Origin: Bactericera cockerelli
Lineage: Eukaryota; Arthropoda; Insecta; Hemiptera; Triozidae
Reading direction: 5' to 3'
Assembly (NCBI GenBank): GCA_024516035.1
Contig: CM044959.1
Span: 33,170,118-33,234,117, forward strand
Length of the DNA stretch: 64,000 bases
A program made the position numbers and the translations under genes. The first letter of the stretch is position 1. Each line of letters starts with the position of its first letter. Positions 23,713 to 34,247 of the stretch are shown piece after piece. Below the pieces are notes generated by a model. It was given only the letters and a program-made list of their open reading frames with translations. It was not told the origin of the DNA and ran no database searches.

Positions 23713-24544
23713 TGATACAACAAATTATTCCCCAAAATCTTTGTGTTGTGTTGCTGCAAATTCTCGGATCCAATAACTGCATTGCCCTCCTCCACTGGCA
23801 CGACATTAACAATGTGGAAATAAGTCACAGAGAATATTCTCAACATCCCTACCCCTCATGTCTTGCCTAAGCTATCTTTGCCGTCTTCCATCTTTGAGTC
23901 TTTGTATCTTCCTTCTACCTCTCCTTCCATCTCTCTTCTTCCTCTGGAGACAAAACAGGAAGACAGAAGAAAACCAAATATCGGAGGGAAAGAAAAAGGG
24001 AAGAAACCTCGACGAACAGATGAAGAGATCGAATGAAAACCCCAAAAAATGGAAATCCGCAGAGATGAAAAATTCATAAGCATGAAAGCATGCGATGTTG
24101 TGCGATGTCTTGATCTATGGATTTTCGAGTTCAGAGATTCATGTCTAAATAAGGAATAAATAAAACAACTTTTGAGGAATGAAATGATATACCTAGAAGC
24201 ATAACGATCTTTATTATTTATAGGTAGGTAGAATAAATGAGGCGGCCATTGCAAAACGTTGCAAGTGCCAAAGCCACCATAAATTCACTTTTTTATAGAA
24301 ATGCGTTGTAAAAAGCTTCACAAGGTATCAAAAAGAAAATTTATTTTATAATTTTTTTGTAGTGATGAAAATTTGAACTAATGCTTGTGCGTGTAAGTAC
24401 CATGGTGTAAAAAGTTTCTAGCATGTATTGTTTAAACTTATAACAATAATAATAATGTGTTTTTTGTGTTATTATATCACAATTTTAGTGGGTAGCGCAG
24501 AATTATAGGACTTTTCCGTATCTTTAATATCCCAATATCTTTTT
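23713..24544. other. Gene-free stretch
   Basis: A purine/pyrimidine-skewed part at 23870-24070 produces overlapping open frames on both strands (132 codons on the minus strand) without any recognisable domain. I do not call a gene. Confidence 0.45.
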
Positions 24545-25190
24545 TACTTTCCTTATCCTATAATAAGGAAAGTATTGTATTCGTCGAAAATTTGACCTAC
24601 CCAGCTTTTCACATTTCTGGACGAATCATAGCCTCGGGATACCAAAAAAATTGTTTTCAGCTATTGGTCCGTGCGTCTGTCTGTCTGTCTGTGTGTGTGT
24701 GTGTGAACAGGATATCTCAAGAACGGTAAGAGCTAGAGACTTGAAATTTGGTATAGTAATTAATTTTATACACCAGACGAACCATGAAACTTTTGGTTGA
24801 AATCGGCCGCAAAATGCGGCCGCAAGGCCGCAAATATTGGCCGCAAGCGCCGCTTCTATGAATTGCTTAAAGATACAAAAATTTTTTGAGAACAACATTT
24901 TCTTAGATTAAAAAAATAATAGGGGTCTCCTCTGATCATTTTTTTGATATCTTGAACTTTTTGGACCTCGGCCCAATTTACTGGTATTTTGGGGGGGACC
25001 CGCTCTGACTAACTTTTGTATTATTCATCCTAGATGGGCATTGTGACATATCAAATCCAATAATTTTGAGGTGCTGATTACGAATTTGGCTTTGATTTTT
25101 AGCTAACTGTTACCTTTGAGTCACCAGTGGCTTTTGGTCCTGTTCCTATTCGTAATATGATAAGGAAAGTCGTGTGATGTTTACACCAGA
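24545..25190 (+). mobile_element. MITE-like element, family X (copy 1)
   Basis: The left end is a terminal hairpin (TACTTTCCTTAT, CCTAT loop, AATAAGGAAAGTA). The right end carries GATAAGGAAAGT at 25159-25170, the exact inverted repeat of ACTTTCCTTATC at the left. Inside are ATTTCTGGACGAATCATAGC, a (GTCT)n(GT)n tract at 24674-24705 and ACGGTAAGAGCTAGAGACTT. A 28-bp extension after the right repeat (CGTGTGATGTTTACACCAG and T-run) is also present in the opposite-strand copy at 51948-52601. There is no coding capacity. Confidence 0.7.
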
Positions 25191-25192
25191 TT

Positions 25193-25378
25193 TTTTGCCT
25201 ATAAATCCGCCACTCGTCGCTGCTAACATTAAATCAGCTACTCATTTTTGCTCACGAGGTATGAGTGGACCCCTAACACCCAAGTACAGAGCAGAAAAAT
25301 CCTGCCCTGCTGGGGATCGAACCCAGGTCAGCGTGCGTGCAATGCCTAGCGCGCTAACTCACTCGGCCACGGTGACTA
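25193..25378 (-). mobile_element. tRNA-derived SINE (family C, copy 1)
   Basis: The minus-strand head reads GTCACCGTGGCCGAGTGAGT and CCTGGGTTCGATCCCCAGCA, followed by GGATTTTTCTGCTCTGTACT and CCACTCATACCTCGTGAG. The A and B boxes are intact. It runs straight into the end of the family X element (25190), so the two sequences form a joined pair. Other copies: 47873-48178 and 57600-57895. Confidence 0.8.
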
Positions 25379-25519
25379 CTGTATTTTTCAAACATGAGTT
25401 TTGACTTGAACATTGGTACTTACAAACGTTTGCATTTACATTTCTGGTGGTACTTACAACGTTTTGGACTTTGGGCAACCTTAGCCGATTTTTCTTTTTA
25501 ATTTTGTACCAATCTGATT

Positions 25520-25556
<37 letters not shown>

Positions 25557-26564
25557 ACACGAAATGTTTCTCGTCCTTGTGAACCAACAATAGTTGACAC
25601 TTTTTTTTGTATGACATCTTTTTCCAGAAAAAAGTTTTTGTCCCTCCTGTAAAAAAAAAAAAAAAAAAAAAAATTCCGGCTCTTAGAACGTTTTGTCGTG
25701 ACACGCCTCACATGGATGTGTTTTCGTCAACAGTCCCCAGATAGATGTAGGAACAAGATTATTCAAAGGTCATTAAACGCTTTCGGAAAACTGCAAGCTA
25801 GCCCAGGCTTGTTATTCTTGTTAAAGTTGTTGGCTCCTCTGTTCCCCTCATCTACCGTTTACCCCTCGAGAACCACAGAAACCACACCACATAGCCTGGT
25901 GACGTCTAGTGACGAGCAATCAATTTGAAAGCTACCCAATCCGCCCGGAGCTGCAGTGCACAGGGGTTGAATATAATGCAATAGAAGTAAGATAAACACA
26001 AGGGTAATTATTTTTAAATAAACGAAGGCATCAACTTCAGGGAGGCCTACGCGCCCCTCTCTGCTCTGCTTGCATTAAGATTACAATAATCCTTGGGCAT
26101 ACACCACGGCTGTAGGCAGTCTATTGGAGAATGTGTAACAAAGCCTTTCCAAAGAGGAAGATGAATTTGTGAAACCAAATGATGCTAATAATTTTAAACC
26201 CCGCGATGTATAATTCCCGCTTGTTGTTTGTTCAGTGGAGTTGTCCACTAGAAGGGGAGGGACGGCAGTCCTTACAACACTGTCAAAGGCATTTCAGAAA
26301 TCACGAGATGAACAATTGAGGATCTATATGGATTTCGGATCTTATAAAAAGTGTTATAGTTATAATGCAAATATTTTCTTCCATATTATATATACTTGCT
26401 GCTATTAGCCTGTTTAGTAACTATTCCATCAATTTCATTGATTTTGTTTTACTTTGATTCAAAAGGTAAACTGTACGCTTTTTGGGCTTCAGAAAAGCAC
26501 TTCAAACTGCGTTTTCTATTAATTACCCGTTAATTCCTCCCGACTTGAATACTAAACAAAACCT
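25379..26564. other. Gene-free stretch with T and A tracts
   Basis: Poly-T at about 25519-25552 and poly-A at 25650-25672 bracket about 100 bp of unique sequence. No gene or recognised repeat; the Lys/Phe-rich open frames across these tracts are artefacts. Confidence 0.5.
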
Positions 26565-26905
26565 ATGCACCAGAATGGTTGTGGCGTAATGGTTCTGACT
26601 ACTGCCCGTAGTCCAGAGTTCCCGAGTTCAACTCATGGTTGGGGCAGACTTTTCGAAGAAAATTCTGTCCCTTCCAAACACGTGAGGCTGGCATTTCCGG
26701 CCCTACCCAGGCTGGGTGAGGTCAATGTGGGTAGCTGGTACGATTCCCAGCGAATGGAGGGTAAAACCCCCGTCCTGACTATCTATCTCAATCAAGACGT
26801 TAAAACCAAATAGAATCAACTGGTCACAATAGATCTAATTAGGTCGCAGTGTTAATTGTAAGGGTTTCACTGAAAACCCTGCAACCAGGTCAGATAATAA
26901 TAAAA
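26565..26905 (+). mobile_element. Mosaic SINE: tRNA-like head, 5S-SINE body, LINE tail
   Basis: Three modules can be read. 26566-26645 is a tRNA-like head (GTTGTGGCGTAATGGTTCTG, GAGTTCAACTC). 26690-26803 is the body of the 5S-rRNA-derived SINE (CAGGCTGGGTGAGGTCAATG, GCGAATGGAGGGTAAAACCC, GACGTTAAAACC). 26833-26905 is a tail (TAGGTCGCAGTGTTAAT, AACCCTGCAACCAGGTCA, ATAATAATA) that matches the 3' end of the LINE remnant at 30865-30945. The match to the LINE tail is about 80% by eye over about 72 bp. Confidence 0.75.
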
Positions 26906-28309
26906 ATAAAATGCACCAGAACGAAATAAATTATGAAATTAGTGAAACTCGATCTAATTTATGTGAGTGTCGCCGTTACAAGATAAATAAAAAATAAATT
27001 AAAATATTAAAAAGATATTATTTTTGTTCTAAATATTTTAAAATAAAACATTCACGGGAGAAGAAGCGTTAAATCGTTACGATGATAGTTGACGTGTTTC
27101 CAAGATAAACAGCGGAATCATACGTTCTTGCGTTCAATACAGAATCTACAGGGTGGGGCAGATCTGAGGTTCGAACCCAGGACAATAGGTCAGATTTTTT
27201 TTTTCTCAGCATTTTGTCATATTTGTACAGTTTTGTTGTAATTGAAAATGTAAATAGGGCTAAACCCGTCAATAAACACCCGTCTACCTGGCATTATTAC
27301 ATTAAAATTATGATTTGAAAAGACTGCTTTAGTATGGCTAGTCAAGAATACTGTCGTGCTGGTCTGAAATTTCTACGAGAACATCTGCCAATATTATTGC
27401 TATTTTTTAATTCCAAAACATTAAATCGGTAACTACCATTAGAAAAGTTTCGTGCTTTGGCAATTTTTTTCCATCTGCCGCATAGATGCCTATAATACAA
27501 GTTCAATTTTAAAGTTAGTCGTTTTCAGACACTCTAACTCATTGACTTAAAACACACAGGTAATACTGACTACAGAGACTTCATATTAGGTGACAACTCT
27601 ATCAACAGGAACACTCAATTCCATCTGTACGCTGAGCTCAAGTGATAACATTGTCAGCAGGAACTCATTCAGCAGAGGAGCTTTCTATTGAAGTATGCTA
27701 AACAGATTGGGATATGCTAAACAGATGACGAGCACAGGGCGGTTAATCTTCTCACCGCTCAAACATACACCGTCGCCGCAAGATAAAGGGATCAACGCTA
27801 ATAACTCCATTGTGTCGCAAATACCACAGGAAATGAAACTCGAGCAATATTGTTGTATTTTCGTTTGAGTTGGAACAGAAAGACGATGGGTAGGTGTGTG
27901 AGGAGAAACAAAAAAAATATCTGGAAAAGAAAGCCAAGAAAGGAAACTTTTATTAAATTTTATATCTGCCTGGCCTACATCTCGTGGACCACATAAATAT
28001 CTAGGTAAACAGGTACCACGTGTATTGTGTATTAAAGTCCTCGAACTATTTGGATAGTAATTTTAAAAAAAAACACTGGATTTTTTAATGTTGCCAGAAA
28101 CTTATTTTACTTTTGAAACAAGGTTCTGAAACCAAGTGAGTTTATCATCAACCAAGCTTTATTTTCACATTTATTATACTAAGCATACTTACCTATTTAC
28201 CTGTACTTTTTAACAGCTGAGAAAGATAGTGCATAAGGGAGGGGGAGAGAAAGGAGAGAGTATATCATAGCTGATTTCAAAAGTGATAGAAAGATAATAA
28301 TAAATACTT
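26906..28309. other. Gene-free stretch with a SINE remnant
   Basis: 27090-27295 (minus strand) looks like a worn tRNA-derived SINE: GACCTATTGTCCTGGGTTCG holds a B box, and the far end AAACACCCGTCTACCTGGCA resembles AAACACCCGTTTGCCGGGCA at 57907. Otherwise AT-rich sequence without a recognisable gene. Confidence 0.4.
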
Positions 28310-28319
28310 CCATACTTAT

Positions 28320-28508
28320 TTAGATAGCCCGATTAGGACAAAAGAGACCCTTTGCCCAGTAGTTATTCTTTTGTCATGATTATGTGGTCAAATTCTCAAA
28401 TAAATTTTTAAAAATCATACATTAGGTGGGACTCAAACCAACGCCAACAGATCCCCACGCTACCTGGATTAAAACAGACCAGCGCCTAAGCTACTCGACC
28501 ACCAATGC
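28320..28508 (-). mobile_element. tRNA-derived SINE (family D, diverged copy)
   Basis: Minus strand: GCATTGGTGGTCGAGTAGCT, CCAGGTAGCGTGGGGATCTG, GGTTTGAGTCCCACCTAATG. This is the same head as at 61540-61622 and 29840-29900. The body toward 28320 is more diverged. Confidence 0.6.
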
Positions 28509-29254
28509 ATAAAGATATAATTTAGTTTTAGAGGTCCATTTTGGAAACATATATTTATATCAACAGCAACTTAAACACTAATGGGCTATTCGTTCCATAA
28601 CTGCCGTTGTTTAAAAAGAAATAGCTAATCGCCATCTTCAAATTACCCATTGTGAAGATAAGCCATACCTCATAAATCGATAAATCACAAACGCAACGCA
28701 GCAACTCGTACGAAGAAAGTCGAGAACCCCATTGAGTTTCATTTGTTGACATTAGTTCCAAGTGTTTGGCGACCACCACTGTCCAGTCAGCATGACAGAG
28801 GCTAATGTGTCATGGCGAGCTAGTGAGTAGCGCTACTCACTGCACGCCACCTTGCTCCTCAGCCTCACTCTAACAAAACGCTTCACACTTGTGTGGAAAT
28901 TTCAACAAACATTATTTCGATATTAACCCTTTGATCTAACGAGACATACGTGTTGTGTTGATTGAGTTTAATGAAGAGTAAGTTTACACTCGTTAGAATA
29001 ATGGCTACCCATTCCGCAAAAAAATGCTAGGACTTATTGTCAACAGCCGAGTTTGAACTTACTCACATAGTACGAGGTTAGTAGTCAGCTCTTAGACCAC
29101 ATGGGTTCACTTCTGCATGTTAAGTCCATATCAATATTCAATTAGTTTCATGTCTTATCGATGAAGATGTTCTTTTGGGTGGAAATAAGTAGAATAATAT
29201 GAACATTTTTTTAATGTATACCTCCATTAATAGGGTTTTCTAAAGCCCGAATTA
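28509..29254. other. Gene-free stretch
   Basis: A tRNA-like B-box word (GAGTTTGAACT) near 29050-29060 hints at another eroded SINE. No coding sequence recognised; the 74-codon frame at 28555-28779 has no domain. Confidence 0.4.
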
Positions 29255-29400
29255 TGAAACAGGATTAGATTAACTAATCTTACACTATCCCTTAACACGC
29301 CCTCTGATGGGAATTTCAACGAATCACAGCGCTCTATATCAGCTATGAAAGTGTGGCTAGGATTAAAAATCCTAGATATCCTGTTTCATAATTTGGTCCT
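29255..29400. mobile_element. MITE, family W (copy 1)
   Basis: About 145 bp with terminal inverted repeats: CGAATTATGAAACAGGATTA on the left and the complement of ATATCCTGTTTCATAATTTG on the right. A second copy lies inverted at 61246-61395 and shares the interior word GCTGTGATTNGTTGAAA. Too short to code. Confidence 0.7.
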
Positions 29401-29735
29401 AAGTGATCTAATAATATATGTACTCCTAATTCAGCATCTGTGATGAAGAGACTAAAAACAAATACCTCAACGCCCGAATTGTATCCAGTGAGGCGATTAA
29501 CGTCATTCTATTTCGCTGCAGTTTTGAAATGTGGCGCATCTTGCAGAATCATGCTGTTCTGAAAGTGCATACCTATAGATTCTATGAAATTTTTACACTT
29601 ACCCATTTATTGTTCTATTATAAATCCACATCATTACTGTACACTGTGTACACTATATGAGATGTATCTATTTGTGATTCTGAATAGAAAAGTTTCATTT
29701 GATTAATTTCTCATATTGAAGGCAAAATATTAAAG
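29401..29735. other. Gene-free stretch
   Basis: No recognisable gene or repeat. Confidence 0.5.
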
Positions 29736-29905
29736 TAATAATAATACTCTTAAGTGAAAGGTAACCACCAGGCGAGGTTAGTGCTCAAAGAATTTTCTAC
29801 CACCTAACCCTCAGAGTCTTCTACCATCAAATTAATGAGGAAAATTCATGCACTGGGTGGGATTCGAACCAACGGATCGCTACGCTACCTGGATTACCAG
29901 GTATT
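29736..29905 (-). mobile_element. tRNA-derived SINE (family D, copy 2, head truncated)
   Basis: Shares GGTAACCACCAGGCGAGGTT, TTTTCTACCACCTAACCCTC and the B-box region TGGGATTCGAACCAACGGAT with 61400-61622. The 5' third of the tRNA-like head is missing: sequence diverges after the CTACCTGGATTACCAGGT word at about 29885-29902. Confidence 0.7.
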
Positions 29906-30615
29906 TCGCATGAATTTCGCCGTACATTTTCACTGTCACCGAAAGTGACTCCCCCCGTTGAGTGCCTCAGCATAACGTGGGTGACCCGAACTTCAGAACA
30001 TCGAGAAGATTGTGACAAGCCGATTGACAGCTCATACTCATTACACACAGGGCCTGTATCCCATTCCAACACCAAATGCATCATTTCAAATTTCCCAAGT
30101 GACGTATGAAGACAATACAGGCCAGAAATTTCGTAGCCATTATTCAACAGCTACTTTAGTCTGTATTTTAGATTGCCCATCCAGTTTTTCAATAGATGAA
30201 CAAAAAGAGACACACTAGTTTCGTCTGTTTTTTCCTCCTTCTCATTAATTAGGTGCTGTATGAAAACAAGAATATCTTAAAGAACCTCGTGAAAGTGACA
30301 AAAACGTTGATATTTACAAATTCTTTGCCGATTTACAAAGAAAATTACCTACCTTATAGAATTAGTCTTGGGTTACTTGAGTACGAGGGCTGAAGATCAA
30401 ATACTAATTCTGTTAATATGCCTCCCTGCTACTGAAATTTAGTTCTCTGAGCTCCAGATATCCCTGGACAGCCGCTGTTACTTAATGGTCCTCATCAGTT
30501 ATCCAGATCTCAGTACCATGAAGGTATTGAAGGTGTGGTGAAAAAGTTTTCAATGATAATTAAAGAAAATATTTCTCTAGAGGAGAACCAATCGATTTTA
30601 GGCAATCAATTATAG
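29906..30615. other. Gene-free stretch
   Basis: The 106-codon minus-strand frame at 29827-30147 overlaps the SINE and has no domain. 30420-30600 may be degraded upstream sequence of the LINE fragment that follows, but I cannot translate it convincingly. Confidence 0.4.
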
Positions 30616-30945
30616 GAAGAAGAAACAGCAACCCACATTCTCTTCGAGTGTGAAGTGCTGGGCGACAGGAGATTTAGGATTTTTGAATCCAGTTGTCTCG
30701 ATCTCCATGATCAAGAACACCTCGTCCAGAGACTGACTCTACCCATGAAGGGAACAGACTTCTGGATATAGGGTGTTCAGTATTGCACAACCTCTCCCAA
30801 CTAAGCCCAGACGGGCCGTCAAAGGCACACGACTGGGAAATAGGATGAGATGCGGCCTAGTAAGATGAGATCTTACTAGGTCGCAGTGTTAATGGTATGG
30901 AGTTTTATCTAAAACCCTACAACCAGGTCACATAATAATAATTAA
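30616..30945 (+). mobile_element. 3' end of an RNase-H-type LINE (I/Outcast-like)
   Basis: 30616-30771 translates as EEETATHILFECEVLGDRRF to LPMKGTDFWI and a stop. This has the pattern of the extreme C-terminus of LINE ORF2 proteins that end after a Cys/His motif (EETxxHxLxxC) downstream of RNase H. After the stop comes about 175 bp of 3' UTR with TAGGTCGCAGTGTTAATGG, AACCCTACAACCAGGTCA and an (ATA)n end. The upstream LINE is not recognisable, so this is a 5'-truncated relic. The clade is an inference. Confidence 0.6.
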
Positions 30946-31215
30946 ATAGTTCTCTAAGATAAGGAAAGTAAAAATAGTTCTGAAATAAAACATATAATAT
31001 GTACTCTCCATTATCAGGATGGAATAGACTTAGAATTCAATGGAATCAGTGGAAACAAGGGATGTTATCCTCAATGAGGACTGGCACTAGCAAGACGAAA
31101 AAAAAGTACACATCTTGTCTAAAAATATGATCTTTGAGTGAGATTTATGTAGATATTATGTCACAAATTGATGATCAGGAAGTATGAACACTTGAAGAGT
31201 GTCAGTAAAGTAACT

Positions 31216-31370
31216 GATGCATGTGCAAGGAAACATAGTTTATCAAACGTTTGATAGTGAATCTTATACAGTTGATAAGTAACTAAGTTTTATCAACTGT
31301 ATAAGATTACTCTGCAACTGTACAACCTTATGTTTTATCTACTTTCCCTGGAACATGTGGATGTACTAAA
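31216..31370. repeat. Stacked palindromes forming a long hairpin
   Basis: A perfect inverted repeat of AATCTTATACAGTTGATAA (31260-31278) pairs with 31290-31308 around an 11-base loop. Just outside lies TATCAAACGTTTGATA (31241-31256), itself a perfect 16-bp palindrome. Further pairing (CATGT, GGAAA, TA, TTTAT) extends an imperfect stem to about 31216-31370. Confidence 0.65.
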
Positions 31371-32129
31371 GCTTTGTCTATCTGAGTAATGAATTTTCAG
31401 GTAATACTTGTGAAAAAATAATGATATCAGATCTATTGTTTTTCTGAGGTTGGAGCAGTTCATATACCTGAGCCCAAATTTCAGTTGGTACGGTGAAATT
31501 TTGTCTAATACCTATTAGGAAGTCTAATATTGAAAAATATTTTTTAAAAAAGACGCTTATATTGTAATGTTATCAGTTATCACGTATTAAAAACTAGTTG
31601 TTCCAATGAGGTATATGGCCATACATTTTTGTATTATGCTGGTTTAATATCAATCACCAAGATTGCTAAGACGTGACAACTATTCGATTGAATTAATAGC
31701 AAGTCTGTAATCTATAAGACAAGTAATTTTTTATACTTATATATTTTTAAATCGTTTCAAAGTATTGAAAGGATATCCAACATAAAGCAACGAGTTTGAG
31801 AGATGCCCGAATTAATTTACATGTCAACACGCTCACAAGCATGTGGCATACTCGTGGAATCCCTCAGAAGTCCCGAGTTCCGAGTTAGACTTTTTCCTGA
31901 CAAGGCTGTAATATTTCTTCGGCAAGTGTGCATTAATCATTTTATATAAACTGTGAATTGAAACGCTAATCATTGTATCATCACACGAGAACAATCAAAA
32001 TCTACCACTCGAAGACTGAAAATACCGTTCTTATTGCTGAATTTTAACTGAATAGTGTCTTCAATTTTCTCCTCAAGCCTACATTAAGGAATGATAACTA
32101 AAACATCATAGGTGAAGATAAAGATGGCG
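31371..32129. other. Gene-free stretch downstream of TTLL6-like
   Basis: No gene recognised. Confidence 0.5.
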
Positions 32130-32135
32130 TTTATT
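32130..32135 (-). promoter_or_regulatory. Candidate polyadenylation signal of the TTLL6-like gene
   Basis: AATAAA on the minus strand, 71 bases past the stop codon of the TTLL6-like gene. The distance is normal for a 3' UTR, but AATAAA is common in AT-rich sequence. Confidence 0.4.
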
Positions 32136-32205
32136 CTGAGAACAATTTTCTTCATTTTCATTTCTCCTAATAGAAAGCCAGATGGACTAAGAAACGCACT
32201 CCATC

Positions 32206-33967
32206 CTAACCAAGATACCCGTACATCTTGTGATCCTGTTCACTCAAATTATTCTGCTGTTTAAACCGGAAGTAGATTAACTTTTCGAGGTTTGCAGATT
32301 TGATCAACTCCTTCCTCTTCACCCACTCCAAGACCAGTCTCTCTGTTTCTTTGTTGTATTCCATCGTATCTACTGCTTCATCCGAGCGAGGTGTTTTCGG
32401 TGTCTTGACAGAGGGCACTTTTGTCTTTACGGGATTCTTTGATTTAACTTTCATAGGAACTTTTGGAGAAATAATTTTTAATGGACGATCAGCAGTCATT
32501 TTAACATTCACTGAATTTGCTGTCGAACCTGAGTTATTTACCTTCACACCCATTGCTTTCTTCTGAATAGCACGGCCCATCAGCCTTCTCATATTGGATG
32601 AGATGGTGTCTTTGTAATAGCAGGATTGGTTCTCTATGTTGCGACACATCATCTCGTATTTATCTCCATCTACACACGGATAGATGAGACGAAAGTTGCC
32701 TCTGTGGGATTTCTCCCATGCCCATTGCTTATTCAGGGACCATTGCCTTTTCTCTTCCCATTGTTTTTCCAACTCAAGACGTTCGCGTCTCATGTCGGAT
32801 TTCTTCCGTCCTGGTCGTCGTAACAAGCGCTTCTTCTGCTCGAAACGCTCCTCCTGCAGCACTTTCCTACGCGCTGAGAACTTGAGACGACAAAGTTTGA
32901 ACGTATCGTGCAGTACTCTCTGCTTGATCTCAACATCGAGCGCCGTGTCTGTGAAGAAGCTGGGCGAGTGGTTGATCTCCAACACGTATGGGTTAAGCTG
33001 ATCATCAAGTAGAATATCAAACCCTAGCAGCTGGAAGCATGCAGTGTGGTAGCAATGACTTGAGAACACAGAGCTGTACATGCGCTTTAAACTCGGCTCA
33101 GCAGATAGAATGGACTTGATAATGACGTCATCAATACGAGCCCATGTCTCTTTCACATTGTAGCCGTTCCGATCCAGCCACTCGTTGACGGTCGAAATCT
33201 TCCGCTTGCTTCCTATCTCTCCGTCGTACACAAAGTCGTTCGATTTCTTGTTTACAGAGTAGTTGGTCAGATGCATGAATCTATTCTTCAAGTTCCCTGT
33301 GATGGGTTTCTCGTACTTGACAGTAGCAAAGCGCACCAGGCCAGCACTGTGCGTGTAGATCCTCAGCGGATCACATGACGTGATGAGGGTGTACACGCGG
33401 ATGTCAAACTTATATCCATCGATCAGGAATGGATTGTCGATGTACTCCTGGCAGATGTACCTCTTGTTTGGCTCCATCTGAAGGTGCCTCAAGTTTCTCA
33501 CGAGGAAGATGCCGTGTCCATTGCTTCCGTTGTCAGGTTTTATTATCAACGCGCTCTTTTTTCGTTTGAGCGAAGCGCGGACTTTAGAGTAATCCTGAGG
33601 TAGTATCCAGGTTGTTGGGAAAAAGTTGTAGTCCTTTGGGAATTCATCCTTCATGAGGTTCAAGTTGGTGGCGAGGGCATTCTTGCGACAGAGCTCGGTG
33701 ATGCGAGGGAAGTGGTTGGTGCGCTGGAACCTCTTCAGCCTGAGGTGCGTCTCCTGGTTGATACAAGGGTCGGACCAGAGAACATCCCAATCAGTTTCGT
33801 AGGGTACAATGCGCATGCCACATTCTTTGGCAACCTGCCCCACTAGATCGTAGCTACACAGGTCGAGACAGATACTAGCTTTAGCTCTCGGTCGGATTGA
33901 AATGGATTTTTTAGTGTTTGAAACGACGTTACTGTTTGAACTAACGATCGATGGAATTGAAGATACG
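32206..33967 (-). CDS. TTLL6: Tubulin polyglutamylase, TTLL6/TTLL13-like, main exon
   Basis: Encodes the catalytic part of a tubulin tyrosine ligase-like glutamate ligase, which adds glutamate chains to tubulin tails on ciliary and other stable microtubules. The frame is open from the 3' splice site at 33968-33969 (a pyrimidine tract ending TTTTCGTCAG on the coding strand) to a TAG at 32206. Residue numbers refer to the inferred 672-residue protein. Seen in order: KASICLDLCSYD (about 115-126), TDWDVLWSD (about 144-152), the fold-defining FQRTNHFPRITELCRKNAL, the ATP-loop KPDNGSNGHGIF (about 229-240), DGYKFDIRVYTLITSCDPLR, RFMHLTNYSVNKKS, and the metal-binding GFDILLDDQLNPYVLEINHS (about 401-420). 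Distal to the ligase core, a basic helical stretch and RGNFRLIYPCVDGDKYE match the TTLL6 group and would bind microtubules. The Ser/Lys-rich C-terminus is poorly conserved. TTLL13 is an alternative name for the same subfamily. Confidence 0.9.
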
Positions 33968-34247
33968 CTGACGAAAAGAAGAAGAACAAAATATAAACAT
34001 TATGATAAATATAGTGTTGGGTTAACAAAATTTTGAATGGCAAGGTGAGAAATAATAGCAGTAGTAACTTTAAGTTCTGATACTTAAAATGGTAAGTGAT
34101 GAATTGATAATTGTTATGTTGGTCGAAAACATAAATTTTTGAATAGTTATTAGATAATTGTGGAGTAATGTCGACCTGCATCAATGGAAACACTCCCTGT
34201 ATTCATTGATTAGATCACGGGAACCAAGGGAATTACAAATTATTTAC
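33968..34247 (-). other. Inferred intron of the TTLL6-like gene (280 bp)
   Basis: On the coding strand the donor is TCTAA|GTAAAT (34248/34247) and the acceptor TTTTCGTCAG|CGTATC (33968/33967) after a strong pyrimidine tract. Both exons break codons after the second base, so joining them gives an AAC codon and keeps the frame. Canonical ends and phase agreement are visible; no transcript evidence is available. Confidence 0.8.

Noticed and set aside
23856..24254. 132-codon minus-strand frame
   Set aside because: Purine-skewed sequence with overlapping frames on both strands and no recognisable domain or splice signals.
25481..25711. Minus-strand frames with Phe and Lys runs
   Set aside because: They are products of the poly-T and poly-A tracts.
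32300..33001. Several plus-strand frames
   Set aside because: They are antisense to the TTLL6-like exon.
33841..33843. GTG as start of the TTLL6-like protein
   Set aside because: The conserved family sequence continues upstream in the same frame to a splice acceptor at 33968-33969.
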